From Sinorhizobium chiapasense (GTDB taxonomy: Bacteria; Pseudomonadota; Alphaproteobacteria; Rhizobiales; Rhizobiaceae), in assembly GCF_036488675.1 (NCBI RefSeq), contig NZ_CP133148.1, positions 806,001 through 870,000 on the forward strand: a DNA stretch of 64,000 nt, given 5' to 3'. A model generated the notes under the pieces. That model was not told the DNA's origin. It made no database searches and saw only the letters and a list, made by a program, of their open reading frames with translations. The position numbers and the translations under genes are program-made. Positions 1 to 9,405 of the stretch are shown in pieces. Within the stretch, counting starts at the first letter, position 1; the number at the start of each line of letters is the position of its first letter.

Positions 1-139
1 CCTGGCGCAGTTCGAAGCCCGGCGGGATCTCGACCGTGTAGCCGAAGCGAGGATTGGCATAGGGGTGCCAGTCGTCCTCCGCGGCTGCGGGGAACGCGAG
101 CCCCATAAGGAGGGCGAGGGCGAAGAAAGCGCGGCGCAT
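1..139 (-). CDS. Secreted hypothetical protein, N-terminal part (runs off the left edge)
   Basis: Only the first 46 codons are inside the window; the C-terminal part lies to the left. The N-terminus MRRAFFALALLMGLAFPAAA is a clear Sec signal peptide: two arginines, a hydrophobic core and an AAA cleavage site, followed by EDDWHPYANPRFGYTVEIPP. The mature protein is therefore probably periplasmic. I do not recognise the family. It is transcribed away from the antiporter operon that begins near 768, so the two do not form one unit. A run of AGG-containing bases follows the start but no textbook ribosome binding site is visible. Confidence 0.6.
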   Translation of the reverse strand, partial: MRRAFFALALLMGLAFPAAAEDDWHPYANPRFGYTVEIPPGFELRQ

Positions 140-767
140 GCGGGCATCCTTTTGGCTTGCTTCGATCTGCCGCTCCTCGTAGCCCGGCCCCGAAGCCCTT
201 GCTGTTTCTCCCGGAACAGCCGGAGCGCCACGCGTTCAACACAATGCAGGAAAGCAGCGCTCACGCTCATGGCACTGCTTCCGTGTCGCGCTGTCAATCC
301 TCTTCGAACGTATGGCGGTGCCGTTGAGGCAACAACGCAAGCCCGCCGCCGAAGGGTCGTCGGAAAACACGGCCGAGACAGCGTCGCGCGCCGCGCAGCG
401 GATTTCAGTCCGCACCATGAAATACGCGCGATCATATTCTCTGATCGCCTGGTCGTCGATGGGTGCGAAATCGCTCGGATGGCCGCCGCCGGCATCGAAC
501 CAGTATCCGACCGGAGAAGGGCCGGCTGCAGCGGACGCATTTATCGCGTGCCGACCTTTTTACTATCGAGAAGGGGCTGCCAATAGGATGCTCGGTGCCA
601 TGTTCGCAGGTAGCGCGATGCTGCGATGTTTGCCTGCGCTTTGCAGTGTATTACTGTCGCGCAACTCCGATTCGTGCCGATTCACTCTTGAGGCGGAACA
701 GGCCTTATTTTATGTCCGGCAATAATTTGATCGGATGGTCAAAACGGCGAAGGAGCTTGCCAAGACG
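140..767. other. Gene-poor stretch upstream of the antiporter operon
   Basis: About 630 bases between a leftward secreted-protein gene and the rightward mnhA. Short open frames occur on both strands, but they are arginine- and cysteine-rich, lack ribosome binding sites and look like chance frames in GC-rich DNA. The last 100 bases are the most AT-rich and probably hold the antiporter promoter. I see no RNA gene or repeat. Confidence 0.4.
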
Positions 768-3128
768 ATGGATGTCGCGGCCCTGACATTTCTGGCCCTC
801 GGTCTCCCCTTCGTCGCGGCACTCGTGGCCCCGGTGCTGACGCGGTTTCTCGGTCACAACGCCGCCTGGCTGCTGGCTCTCGCGCCGGTCGCGATCTTCG
901 TGCATTTTCTCCGCTTCGTTCCGGAAGTCGCTGACGGCGAAATGGTCACCGGCGGCTATGCCTGGATTCCCTCCTTCAACGTCAGCTTCTCCTGGCTGAT
1001 CGACGGCCTGTCGCTGACGTTTGCACTTTTGATTTCCGGCATCGGGGCGCTGATCGTCCTCTACTCGGGCGGTTATCTAAAGGGCCACCCGCATCAGGGC
1101 CGGTTCCTTTCCTTCATCCTGATGTTCATGGGCTCTATGCAGGGTCTCGTCCTTTCGGACAGTTTCCTGATGCTTTTCGTCTTCTGGGAACTGACGTCGA
1201 TTACTTCCTTCCTGCTGATCGGCTTCGATCACGGCCGCGAGGCCGCACGCCGTGCGGCGCTGCAGGCATTGGTCGTCACGGGGGGAGGAGGCCTGCTACT
1301 GCTCGCCGGCCTTCTCATTCTCTGGAACGTCAGCGGCATTACCCAGTTCTCGTTGCTTCTCTCTTTCGGTGAGGAGGTGAAGGGGAGCCCGTTCTATCTC
1401 GCAGCACTTCTTCTCGTGCTGGGCGGAGCCTTCACCAAGTCTGCGCAGTTTCCGTTTCATTTCTGGCTGCCGAATGCCATGGAGGCACCGACGCCGGTTT
1501 CGGCCTATCTGCATTCGGCGACGATGGTGAAGGCGGGGGTCTACCTCCTGATGCGGCTCAATCCGGTACTCGGGGGCACGCCGGAATGGCAAATCCTGCT
1601 GCCGTTGTTCGGGGTGGCGACGCTCGTGAGCGGCGCTGCGCTGGCGGTGCGTCAAACCGACCTCAAGCTGATGCTCGCCTATACGACGATGGCCTCGCTC
1701 GGTCTTCTGGTCCTGCTAACAGGCCTCGGTTCGCCGCACGCAATCGAGGCGGCGGCGCTCTATCTCGTGGCGCATGCGCTGTTCAAGGGCGCACTGTTCA
1801 TGGTTGCGGGCATTATCGACCACGAGACGGGCTCACGCGACCTGACAAAGCTCGGCGGGCTGCGCTCGGCCATGCCGCTGACCTTCGCGGTCGCACTTGC
1901 CGCCGCGCTTTCGATGGGCGGTCTGCCGCCGTTTTTCGGTTTCCTCGCAAAGGAGGAAATCTACGGTGCGCTTTCCACTTTCAATCTGCGCTCCATGGCC
2001 TTTGCGGCGCTGACCGTTCTTGGCAATGCCCTCATGTTTGCTGTCGCTTTCGCCATCGCCTTGAAACCGTTCCTCGGATCAAAGGTAGAGATGCCGAGGC
2101 ATGCCCACGGGGCGCCGGTCCTCCTCTGGCTTGGCCCGGCGATTCTGGCACTGAAGGGTCTGTCGATCGCTCTGATGTCCGGCCTCGCTCATCGCCTGAT
2201 TTCTTCGCCGATGTCCTCCGCCATCGCTGGTGAGCCACGAACGGTGACGATATCGCTCGCGCCACATATCGGCGTACCGCTGCTCCTTTCCGCTGTCACG
2301 TTGCTGCTGGGCTTCGTCTTCTATCTCAACCTCGACCGTCTCCGGGCAGCCGTGGCGGTTATCCTGACCGATATCGGCTGGGGACCTGACCGGGGTTTCG
2401 ACCAGTTCATCCGCGGGCTCTTGCGGCTCGCCGTGGCCGTCACTCGCCGGTTGCAGGGCGGCAAGCTCGACGTCTACATGACCGTCGTCTTCGTGCTGAT
2501 CGCGGTCGTGCTTCTTGCAACTCCGGTACATTTTGGAGAGCTGCCGCGCGCACCGTTCTTCGCGGCGGACGTTCCGATGCATGAGCTTGCCATCATGGCC
2601 ATTGCGGTTGCTGGGCTTTTGGCCGTGGTGCTGGCCGCCGATCGCCTGACTGCGATCGTCTCGCTGGGCATACAGGGCTTTGCGGTCGCCGTCATCTTTT
2701 TGCTCTACGGCGCGCCGGACCTCTCCTTTACCCAGTTCATGATCGAGACGCTGTCGGTGGTGGTGCTGGCACTGGTCATGACGCGACTGCACCTTTCCCC
2801 CTCGGATAGCCGGCCGCTGCGCCAGAAGGTTCCCGACTCGATGATCGCGCTCGCCTGCGGGCTCGGTTTCGGCCTCTTTCTGCTGAGAGCCACGGGCACG
2901 CCGTTCGACTCGACGCTGACGGATTTCTACGATCTCTATTCGAAGTCGATCGCGCACGGAGCCAATGTCGTCAACGTCATCATCGTCGATTTCCGCGGTA
3001 CGGACACGCTTGGCGAAATCGCCGTGGTGATGATCACCGGTCTTGCCATCCTCTCGCTCGTGCGGCTGAGAGCGGGCTCGCTCAAGCGCGGCGCCGATGC
3101 TCGACAGGATGCGGAGGAACGTGCATGA
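768..3128 (+). CDS. mnhA: Mrp/Pha-type cation:proton antiporter subunit A
   Basis: Largest subunit of a multi-subunit Na+(K+)/H+ antiporter in the inner membrane. About 786 residues, almost all membrane segments. The first 500 residues are the NADH-quinone oxidoreductase subunit 5-like proton-pump module, with the conserved stretches around [17 protein letters not shown] and [19 protein letters not shown]. The C-terminal third holds the MbhD/MbhE-like segments typical of full-length MrpA (about 800 residues). Start: ATG at 768 lies about 12 bases after AAGGAG; an in-frame ATG at 735 is the alternative. The stop overlaps the mnhB start by four bases. It heads a complete ABCDEFG set, so a seven-gene 'Pha2'-type system is likely rather than one with subunits A and B fused. 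Confidence 0.9.
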   Translation: MDVAALTFLALGLPFVAALVAPVLTRFLGHNAAWLLALAPVAIFVHFLRFVPEVADGEMVTGGYAWIPSFNVSFSWLIDGLSLTFALLISGIGALIVLYSGGYLKGHPHQGRFLSFILMFMGSMQGLVLSDSFLMLFVFWELTSITSFLLIGFDHGREAARRAALQALVVTGGGGLLLLAGLLILWNVSGITQFSLLLSFGEEVKGSPFYLAALLLVLGGAFTKSAQFPFHFWLPNAMEAPTPVSAYLHSATMVKAGVYLLMRLNPVLGGTPEWQILLPLFGVATLVSGAALAVRQTDLKLMLAYTTMASLGLLVLLTGLGSPHAIEAAALYLVAHALFKGALFMVAGIIDHETGSRDLTKLGGLRSAMPLTFAVALAAALSMGGLPPFFGFLAKEEIYGALSTFNLRSMAFAALTVLGNALMFAVAFAIALKPFLGSKVEMPRHAHGAPVLLWLGPAILALKGLSIALMSGLAHRLISSPMSSAIAGEPRTVTISLAPHIGVPLLLSAVTLLLGFVFYLNLDRLRAAVAVILTDIGWGPDRGFDQFIRGLLRLAVAVTRRLQGGKLDVYMTVVFVLIAVVLLATPVHFGELPRAPFFAADVPMHELAIMAIAVAGLLAVVLAADRLTAIVSLGIQGFAVAVIFLLYGAPDLSFTQFMIETLSVVVLALVMTRLHLSPSDSRPLRQKVPDSMIALACGLGFGLFLLRATGTPFDSTLTDFYDLYSKSIAHGANVVNVIIVDFRGTDTLGEIAVVMITGLAILSLVRLRAGSLKRGADARQDAEERA

Positions 3129-3544
3129 AATCGCTGATTTTCCGTACGGTCGCGCCGTTCCTGACAAGTCTGATGACGCTGTTCTCGATCTTCGTCCTGT
3201 TGCGGGGCCATAACGAACCGGGCGGCGGGTTCATCGGCGGGTTGATCGCCGTTTCCGCCTTGGCGATCTACGGCATCGCCCACGGCGTCGAGACAGTAAG
3301 ACGTGCGATCTATTTCCATCCGATGGCGATCGCCGGCGCGGGACTCCTTGCCGCGACGGTCGCGGGTCTGATTTCGCTCTTTGCACACGTGCCGTTCATG
3401 ACCGGGCTGTGGATCTATCCGTCGCTTTTTGGTGTCGAGATCCCGCTCTCGACGGTCATGCTGTTCGATACCGGCGTTTATCTCGTGGTTGTCGGAGCGA
3501 TCAGTTCGGTCGCGCTTTCGCTTGAAGAACGGGGAGGCGAGTGA
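3125..3544 (+). CDS. mnhB: Mrp/Pha-type antiporter subunit B
   Basis: 139-residue membrane protein of the MnhB family. It begins [20 protein letters not shown] and carries the family motif [12 protein letters not shown] near residues 29-40, followed by three more hydrophobic segments. Length is normal. Its ATG overlaps the mnhA stop (ATGA) and its stop overlaps the start of mnhC, so translation is likely coupled along the operon. It is expected to be required with the other six subunits for antiport. Confidence 0.9.
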   Translation: MKSLIFRTVAPFLTSLMTLFSIFVLLRGHNEPGGGFIGGLIAVSALAIYGIAHGVETVRRAIYFHPMAIAGAGLLAATVAGLISLFAHVPFMTGLWIYPSLFGVEIPLSTVMLFDTGVYLVVVGAISSVALSLEERGGE

Positions 3545-3921
3545 TGGAGGCTTGGTTTGCGTTGCTCGTGGGCATCTTCTTCACTGTCGCGGTCTACCTG
3601 ATGCTGTCGAAGTTCATCATCCGCGTGCTCCTCGGCGTGGCGGTTCTCGGCAATGCGGTCAACCTTTTGATCTTCACCGGGGGGCGGCTCACGCGCGACG
3701 TGCCGCCGGTCATCGCAGGCGGTGTCGACACGCTAGCCGGCCCTGCCGCCAATGCGTTGCCGCAGGCGCTGATCCTGACGGCGATCGTCATTTCCTTTTC
3801 CTTCTTCGCTTTCCTACTGGTTCTCGCCTGGCGCGCCTATGAGGATCTGTCGACCGACAACACGGACGAGATGCGTGTGGCGGAGCCGGTGAAGGATCCG
3901 ATGCCGCCGCTTGGATATTGA
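3541..3921 (+). CDS. mnhC: Mrp/Pha-type antiporter subunit C
   Basis: 126-residue NuoK-like subunit with three membrane helices. The segment [16 protein letters not shown] matches the conserved NuoK/MnhC helix, and a second conserved stretch, [20 protein letters not shown], is typical of MnhC. The acidic C-terminal tail is probably cytoplasmic. Its start overlaps the mnhB stop by four bases. It partners subunit D within the proton-conducting part of the complex. Confidence 0.9.
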   Translation: MMEAWFALLVGIFFTVAVYLMLSKFIIRVLLGVAVLGNAVNLLIFTGGRLTRDVPPVIAGGVDTLAGPAANALPQALILTAIVISFSFFAFLLVLAWRAYEDLSTDNTDEMRVAEPVKDPMPPLGY

Positions 3922-3928
3922 TCGACCC

Positions 3929-5488
3929 ATGGCTGTTCCGACTTCATCCTCCGTCGATCTTTCCGCCGCGCTCGTTCTCGGCCCGACGACCGTTGCCGAT
4001 TGGCTGGTGATCCTGCCCGTCGCGTGGTGCTTCGCCATCGGCGCGGTTCTGGTCATGTTGCGCCGCGCGGTCGGCCTTCACCCGATCATCGCGGTTGCAG
4101 GGCTTGCAGGACTTGTCCTGATCGACGCGCTGCTGCTCAGGCATGTGGTTACCAACGGACCGGTGACCATGGTCATGGGTCGATGGTTGCCGCCCTTCGG
4201 CATCGCGTTCACGGTCGATCTGACGGGGGCGCTCTTCGCTCTGGTCGCGGCAATCGTTGCGCTCGCCGGCGGCATCTTCTCGCTTGCCGATATCAACGAC
4301 AGCGGCAGGCGCTATGGCTTCTATCCGTTCCTGATGCTGCTGATGGCGGGCGTTTCCGGCGCCTTCCTGACAGGGGACGTGTTCAACCTCTACGTCTGGT
4401 TCGAAGTTCTCCTGATTTCCTCTTTCGGTCTTCTGGTTCTCGGTTCCGAGCCCGAGCAGATCGACGGCACGGTGAAGTATGGCTTCCTGAACCTCGTGGC
4501 AACGACGCTGTTCCTGGTCGCGACGGGCTATCTTTATGCCGTGTTCGGGACGCTGAACATGGCCGACATCGCCCGCAAGGCGGAAGGCTTGCGGGGCAGC
4601 GCGCCGTTGATGACGCTGACGGCACTCTATGTGCTCGCCTTCGGCATGAAGGCAGCGGCGTTCCCTGTGAATTTCTGGCTGCCGGCCTCCTACCACACCC
4701 CGCGTGTCGTCGTGTCGGCGCTTTTTGCCGGTCTGCTTACCAAGGTCGGCATCTACGCCCTGATCCGCGTTATGGTCATGCTTTTCCCGGTTGAAAGAGA
4801 AGAGCTGAGCTTCGTCATGGCGCTTGCCGGAGCGTTGACGATGATCGTCGGTGTTCTTGGCGCGCTGGCGCAGAGCGACTTTCGCCGCATCCTTGGCTAT
4901 CTCGTCGTTTCTGGGATCGGGTCGATGCTGGCGGGGATTGCCGTCGGCGGTCCTGGCGGCATCGGCGGCGCGATCTTCTATGCGCTCCATTCGATGCTGG
5001 TGATGACCGGTCTCTATTTCGCCGCCGGAATTGCCGCGCGGCTCGGCGGGGGCTCTTCCATCGCGACCGTCTCAGGCCTCTACCGCAAGAACGTGGGATT
5101 TGCCGCACTGACCCTGATGTTGTGCTTCGCCGTTTCCGGGTTGCCGCCCTTTTCCGGCTTCTGGCCGAAGGTTATGCTCGTCAAGGCGGCGCTCGACATC
5201 GGTGCCTGGTGGCTTGCGGCGGCACTCCTTCTCGCCGGCTTCTGCACGGTGATTGCGACCGGCCGGCTGTTCCTGCTCGCCTATTGGCGTGACGAGGCCG
5301 GCGCAGCTGTCGAGACCGTGCGGCTGCCGCCGGCCGTGCTGGCTCCGCTCGCGGCCCTTTCCCTTCTCACGCTCGGGATCGGCCTCTATCCGGAGCCGCT
5401 GCTGGCGACGATCCAGAGTGCGGCCGCCGGGCTTGCGGAGCCGTCGGCGTATCTGAACTCGGTCTTTCCCGCGGGAGGCCTGCAATGA
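3929..5488 (+). CDS. mnhD: Mrp/Pha-type antiporter subunit D
   Basis: About 519 residues, related to the proton-pumping subunits of complex I (NuoM/NuoN). Conserved features include FNLYVWFEVLLISSFGLLVL near residues 150-170, with the membrane glutamate thought to be essential for antiport, and AAAFPVNFWLPASYHTP near 245. The ATG at 3929 is seven bases after the mnhC stop. A TTG at 3911 in the same frame would add six residues and overlap mnhC; I prefer the ATG. The stop overlaps the mnhE start. Confidence 0.9.
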   Translation: MAVPTSSSVDLSAALVLGPTTVADWLVILPVAWCFAIGAVLVMLRRAVGLHPIIAVAGLAGLVLIDALLLRHVVTNGPVTMVMGRWLPPFGIAFTVDLTGALFALVAAIVALAGGIFSLADINDSGRRYGFYPFLMLLMAGVSGAFLTGDVFNLYVWFEVLLISSFGLLVLGSEPEQIDGTVKYGFLNLVATTLFLVATGYLYAVFGTLNMADIARKAEGLRGSAPLMTLTALYVLAFGMKAAAFPVNFWLPASYHTPRVVVSALFAGLLTKVGIYALIRVMVMLFPVEREELSFVMALAGALTMIVGVLGALAQSDFRRILGYLVVSGIGSMLAGIAVGGPGGIGGAIFYALHSMLVMTGLYFAAGIAARLGGGSSIATVSGLYRKNVGFAALTLMLCFAVSGLPPFSGFWPKVMLVKAALDIGAWWLAAALLLAGFCTVIATGRLFLLAYWRDEAGAAVETVRLPPAVLAPLAALSLLTLGIGLYPEPLLATIQSAAAGLAEPSAYLNSVFPAGGLQ

Positions 5489-5976
5489 AGTTCGCTGGGA
5501 TGAAGTTCCTTGTGATCAACCTGATCTTCACAGTCATCTGGGGCGCCATCAGTTCGAGCTTCACCCTCGCAAATCTCGTGCTCGGCTTCCTGGTCGGCGC
5601 GCTGTCGCTTGGGCTCATTCGGCGTGAGTTGCGGCCGGTGACCTATCCGATACGGCCTTTGCGCATGCTGCTTCTCCTGCTGCTCTTCTTCAAGGAGTTG
5701 GCCGTTTCCGCGACCAAGGTCGCCATTCTCGTCATGCGGCCGAAGATGGTACTGAAGCCCGGCATCTTCGCCTATCCACTGACGCTCAGGAGCGATTTCG
5801 AGATCACCCTGCTCGCCAATCTCATCACTTTGACACCGGGAACCCTTTCGGTCGACGTGTCCGACGATCGCAAGACCCTCTACGTCCATGCGCTCGATTG
5901 CGCCGATCCGGGCGCGCTTCGGCAGGACATCGCACGCGGCTTCGAACGCCGAATCCGGGAGGCCTTTGGATCGTGA
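5485..5976 (+). CDS. mnhE: Mrp/Pha-type antiporter subunit E
   Basis: 163-residue MnhE family protein with two or three N-terminal membrane segments and a hydrophilic C-terminal domain. The segment [18 protein letters not shown] is the family signature (LTPGT). It starts at an ATG overlapping the mnhD stop and ends at a TGA that shares a base with the mnhF ATG. In this family E is a structural subunit needed for complex assembly. Confidence 0.9.
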   Translation: MKFAGMKFLVINLIFTVIWGAISSSFTLANLVLGFLVGALSLGLIRRELRPVTYPIRPLRMLLLLLLFFKELAVSATKVAILVMRPKMVLKPGIFAYPLTLRSDFEITLLANLITLTPGTLSVDVSDDRKTLYVHALDCADPGALRQDIARGFERRIREAFGS

Positions 5977-6350
5977 TGGCTCAGACCGTGCTTTCCGCAG
6001 CGATCGGCTTCGCGCTGGTGCTCCTCTCCGCCGCCCTGCTGATGACGGTGTTGCGTATCATCCGAGGCCCCACTCTGCCGGACCGCGTCCTTGGCCTCGA
6101 TATGCTGGTGGCGATCGCGATCGGTTTCATCGCCGTAATCGCCATCAAGACTGGCTTCAACCTTTATATAGACATCGCCATCGCTTTGGGTCTGGTAGGC
6201 TTTCTCGCGACCGTTGCCTTCGCCCGTTTCATCCTGACGCGCGGACTGGCACCGGAACAGTCCGCGGAGGTCGCGTCGGCCAAAAAGTTACCCCCGAAGC
6301 GCGGCAAGGCGGTCCAGGCGGTGCGCCGCAAACGCAGGGGAGCACGTTGA
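5976..6350 (+). CDS. mnhF: Mrp/Pha-type antiporter subunit F
   Basis: 124-residue protein of the MnhF/PhaF family with three membrane helices and the family motif [15 protein letters not shown] near residues 28-42. The open frame extends upstream into mnhE, but homology begins at [12 protein letters not shown], and the ATG at 5976 shares its A with the mnhE stop. A GTG at 5973 is possible. The C-terminal tail is unusually rich in lysine and arginine ([20 protein letters not shown]). PhaF relatives have been linked to efflux of other solutes, but here the context clearly makes it an antiporter subunit. Confidence 0.88.
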   Translation: MAQTVLSAAIGFALVLLSAALLMTVLRIIRGPTLPDRVLGLDMLVAIAIGFIAVIAIKTGFNLYIDIAIALGLVGFLATVAFARFILTRGLAPEQSAEVASAKKLPPKRGKAVQAVRRKRRGAR

Positions 6351-6709
6351 TGGAAGCGCAAGTCAGTGGCGCAGTCGCGCTTGTCGTCGCGTTGATCGTC
6401 GTTGTGGGTGCCGCCTTCTCGCTGCTGGCGGCTCTGGGGATCGTTCGGTTCCCGGACCTCTACACGCGCATGCATGCGGCGTCGAAAGCGGGAACCATCG
6501 GTTCCGGTCTCCTGCTTCTGGCGGCCGGGTTGCATTCCCTCGACGGTGCAATTTTGGTGCGTGCGCTTGCCGGTTTTGTTTTCTTCGTTCTGACGGCGCC
6601 GATCTCCGCCCATCTCTTGGCCAAGGCCGCGCACCAGGCCGGTTACAGATTGACGAAACTGTCGGTAATAGATCAGCTTCCACAAAAGGAAGAGCCACGT
6701 CGGCTTTGA
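6350..6709 (+). CDS. mnhG: Mrp/Pha-type antiporter subunit G
   Basis: 119-residue MnhG family protein with three membrane helices. The conserved block [20 protein letters not shown] sits near residues 28-47 and is diagnostic. The reading frame is open far upstream, but the ATG at 6350 overlaps the mnhF TGA and matches the family N-terminus. It is the last gene of the antiporter operon. About 400 AT-richer bases follow before mucR. Confidence 0.9.
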   Translation: MEAQVSGAVALVVALIVVVGAAFSLLAALGIVRFPDLYTRMHAASKAGTIGSGLLLLAAGLHSLDGAILVRALAGFVFFVLTAPISAHLLAKAAHQAGYRLTKLSVIDQLPQKEEPRRL

Positions 6710-7115
6710 TCGACGCCGTTTCTGTTTTTGTATTTCCGAACAAATCCGCGCGTGGTGACAATTTTAGCAGTTTGGAATAAAGTTGCTGCTGTTCCATAAA
6801 TTTATGTTTGGACTTTTCGGCGATCAATGTTAATGCAGTAAATGCAAAGTGTCGTCGTGGAAAATACTTTGAACTGAAATTCCAGCTTGAGTTGTGAATA
6901 TTATCCGTTGCTTTGAGGTGTCGATTGTGCTGATACCTTGGTGGCGGGTTTCGCTATCCCAATTCGAGCCTTGATGTTGCGGCAGAACCTCGGTCCTTGC
7001 CGTACAGTTATCGGTCAATTCCAAGGCAGCGGGCGCTGTTCGGCGGCATTTTCGCGAATTCCTCCCTCTGAAACACTGTTTCAGATTTGTTGCTGAATTC
7101 CGATAGGAGAAAGAA
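6710..7115 (+). promoter_or_regulatory. Long AT-rich leader and promoter region of mucR
   Basis: About 400 bases without a credible gene, clearly more AT-rich than the neighbouring coding sequence. It contains a perfect 12-base palindrome CATAAATTTATG at 6795-6806 and several A/T tracts around 6770-6900. MucR/Ros proteins bind AT-rich, weakly conserved sites and repress their own genes, so autoregulation from this stretch is expected; that is inference. A GATAGGAG-type ribosome binding site lies about 8 bases before the mucR ATG. Confidence 0.5.
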
Positions 7116-7547
7116 ATGACAGAAACCACGCCCGGCGCGAGCCATGAACTCCTGGTTGAGTTGACGGCGGAAATCGTTGCCGCCTATGTAAGCAACCACG
7201 TGGTTCCGGTTGCCGAGCTTCCGACGCTCATAGCCGATGTTCACTCGGCGCTCAACAACACGACGGCTCCCGCACCGGTGGTGGTTCCGGTCGAGAAGCC
7301 GAAGCCCGCTGTTTCGGTGCGCAAGTCGGTTCAGGATGATCAGATCACCTGCCTTGAATGCGGCGGCACGTTCAAGTCGCTGAAGCGCCACCTGATGACC
7401 CATCACAACCTTTCGCCTGAAGAGTATCGCGAAAAGTGGGATCTGCCCGCGGACTATCCGATGGTTGCGCCCGCTTATGCGGAAGCCCGCTCGCGTCTCG
7501 CCAAGGAAATGGGCCTCGGACAGCGTCGCAAGCGCCGCGGGAAGTAA
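7116..7547 (+). CDS. mucR: MucR/Ros-family zinc-finger transcriptional regulator
   Basis: 143 residues, the usual length. The C-terminal half holds the prokaryotic C2H2 zinc finger: [19 protein letters not shown] near residues 75-96, followed by the family block [21 protein letters not shown] and a basic tail. The N-terminal half mediates oligomerisation in relatives. In S. meliloti MucR controls exopolysaccharide choice (galactoglucan versus succinoglycan), Nod factor genes and motility; Ros is the Agrobacterium counterpart. From memory the sequence is nearly identical to S. meliloti MucR apart from the first dozen residues, which supports the genus call. Monocistronic by context, with convergent sufE downstream. 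Confidence 0.95.
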   Translation: MTETTPGASHELLVELTAEIVAAYVSNHVVPVAELPTLIADVHSALNNTTAPAPVVVPVEKPKPAVSVRKSVQDDQITCLECGGTFKSLKRHLMTHHNLSPEEYREKWDLPADYPMVAPAYAEARSRLAKEMGLGQRRKRRGK

Positions 7548-7691
7548 TCCCGTTCGCCGCTTGGCCCGGCAAGGCTGAGCGGGGACGAGTGCGCTCAGCG
7601 TTTCGTCTTGGAAAGCAGGGTCGGGTCGAGCCATCGCCCCGGCCTTCTTCGTTTTTGTGACAAGGCCCCCGACCAGGCGAGCTGCGCGGCG

Positions 7692-8114
7692 TCACGCCGC
7701 CAGCCGGACCTCCGCCTCGTTCTTGATCCGCCGGACCATGGAGCGCAGGCCATTGGCGCGCTGCGACGACAGATGCTCGATGAGGCCGATCTTGCCGAAG
7801 ACGTCGAGGGCGTCGAGCTGCGCGATTTCGGAAGCGTGTTTGCCGGAATAAAGGGCGAGAACAATCGCCACGAGACCGCGAACGATGTGGGCGTCGGATT
7901 CCCCTTCGAAGGTCAGCACGGGGTTCTCCGGATCGCCCGTCGTGTGAGTCACAAGCCAGACCTGGCTTGCGCAGCCCTGAACCTTGTTCTCGCTCGTTCG
8001 CAAGGCCTCCGGCATCTCTGGCAAACTCTTGCCCAGTTCGATCACGTAGCGGTAGCGGTCCTCCCACTCATCGAGGAAGGAAAAGTCGTCAATGATCTGG
8101 TCAAGTGGAGTCAT
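7692..8114 (-). CDS. sufE: SufE-family cysteine desulfuration protein
   Basis: 140-residue SufE protein. It accepts persulfide sulfur from a SufS-type cysteine desulfurase and passes it to iron-sulfur cluster assembly in the cytoplasm. The acceptor cysteine is in VQGCASQVW near residue 48, with conserved context DEWEDRYRYVIELGKSLPEMP before it and the C-terminal RANGLRSMVRRI helix. Length is normal. It lies outside any suf operon in this window, which is common in rhizobia. It runs convergent to mucR. Confidence 0.92.
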   Translation of the reverse strand: MTPLDQIIDDFSFLDEWEDRYRYVIELGKSLPEMPEALRTSENKVQGCASQVWLVTHTTGDPENPVLTFEGESDAHIVRGLVAIVLALYSGKHASEIAQLDALDVFGKIGLIEHLSSQRANGLRSMVRRIKNEAEVRLAA

Positions 8115-8307
8115 GGCCCGTCCGATTCTCGGCGCCGTTTCGCGACCGGCTGCCGCCGCGCGATAACTGCGCCCGTCCCGATCCCGCTCTTGCCGTCATC
8201 GGGACCTCACCCTTTCATATAGGAGATGCGAGCGGCAATGAGAACAGCCAATACCATTTCGGCCCAAACATCGTCGCGACTCTGGTCCGTTCCGTACGTA
8301 AAAGTAC

Positions 8308-8334
8308 ACCGCGGAGAATGGATATCTCCGCGGT
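8308..8334 (-). terminator. Hairpin between the DUF5330 gene and sufE
   Basis: Ten-base perfect inverted repeat ACCGCGGAGA / TCTCCGCGGT with a seven-base loop. On the minus strand it is followed by GGTGTACTTTTA, a weak U-rich tail. It lies about 70 bases downstream of the DUF5330 gene on the minus strand, so it may end that transcript and separate it from sufE. Confidence 0.5.
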
Positions 8335-8405
8335 GGCCGAAACGGAACGGCTAATCAGGCAGTTGGAGTGTGAGACGATCGCAGGTCGGCCGGCGAAGCC
8401 AGTCG

Positions 8406-8837
8406 TTACTGCGCCACGGCGGCCCTTGGGTCGAGACGCTTCTCCGGAACCGGCGTGCGCTTGAAGGTCGGCGCGCTGGGATTTGCTTCGTCATGCGAAG
8501 TCTCTGTGGGCGTGACCGTGCCAGTCATGATCTTGGCGTCCGGTGCGCCGGCATCGGTTTCAGCGAACTGCGTGTCGAGAAATTCGTAGGCGATGCGCGC
8601 GCCTTCACGGGCTCGATGGCCGAGCGCAACGAAAGTCTCGGCGCCCTTCTCGCAGACGTCAGGCTTCTGGATGCAGATGGCGCTTACATATTGGAACGCT
8701 TCGCTGGCCGCCGAAAAGGTATCGCCGATCTCCACCTTCGGTCCGCGCTGTAGCTTCTCGGTGCTGGAGGGATCCAGGAACGGCAGGAGGACCAGAACCA
8801 GAGAAAACCAGCATGCTGCTTTGACGAAAAACCACAT
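8406..8837 (-). CDS. DUF5330 domain protein, membrane-anchored
   Basis: 143 residues. The N-terminal segment (about residues 4-22, FVKAACWFSLVLVLLPF) is a signal anchor or uncleaved signal. The rest is a soluble region with the pair of cysteines seen in this family (VSAICIQKPDVCEKG) and a low-complexity, proline-rich tail. DUF5330 proteins are small Rhizobiales envelope proteins of unknown function. It is transcribed divergently from the histidine kinase downstream of 9400, with some 570 bases of non-coding sequence between. Confidence 0.7.
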   Translation of the reverse strand: MWFFVKAACWFSLVLVLLPFLDPSSTEKLQRGPKVEIGDTFSAASEAFQYVSAICIQKPDVCEKGAETFVALGHRAREGARIAYEFLDTQFAETDAGAPDAKIMTGTVTPTETSHDEANPSAPTFKRTPVPEKRLDPRAAVAQ

Positions 8838-9405
8838 CTTCTGCCCATCCTTTGTTCGGCTGCCGCAGCTCCCGGTCTTTTAACCGATTTTGCCTTTCTC
8901 GACAGTCCCGGACGAGAGGTATCGCCTGATACACACGCCCGCTTGCGTTCCATGTCGGGAATCGGTGACGTGTCCGGCTCCTCCATGCTTTGCGACGGAC
9001 ATTAGTGTGGGAATCACAAGGGCGCTTTTCCAAAACCAGTGGAATTTGTCTCGAATTTTAATGAAATGCGCGATTTCGGCATCCGAAGTGGCATTTATCT
9101 CAAATTTTAGCGATTGCCGTTAAGGTTCGTGGCAAGGCTCGGGCCAGAGACTGCTTGTGGCACGGGCAATGGACCTTGAAGACGCTGCCCAAATTCTTAA
9201 CAAGAACCGAAAAATCAACGAAAATCCGACGCTTACGCCCCGTTAACCACAAGGAACGAAGCTCGCCGGAGTTGCCCCAAAACAGGATTTTTTGCCCGCT
9301 TTGTGCCCGCTCCGAGGTGGCCCGTTTATTCTTTCATTAAGTCGGGGGTGCGAGATTCGGACCGTCACGAGACAGCCCGGCCAACCCCCTTCGAAAGCGA
9401 AATAG
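8838..9405. promoter_or_regulatory. Divergent AT-rich intergenic region upstream of the DivJ-like kinase
   Basis: About 570 bases between the leftward DUF5330 gene and the rightward kinase gene. AT-rich stretches occur at 9040-9130 and 9180-9250, with several TTAA tetramers (near 9119, 9197 and 9243). None is paired with a second TTAA at the seven-base spacing of a full CtrA site. I see no gene here. Confidence 0.4.

Noticed and set aside
9119..9250. TTAA tetramers upstream of the DivJ-like gene as CtrA sites
   Set aside because: None has a second TTAA at seven-base spacing; they are isolated half-sites.
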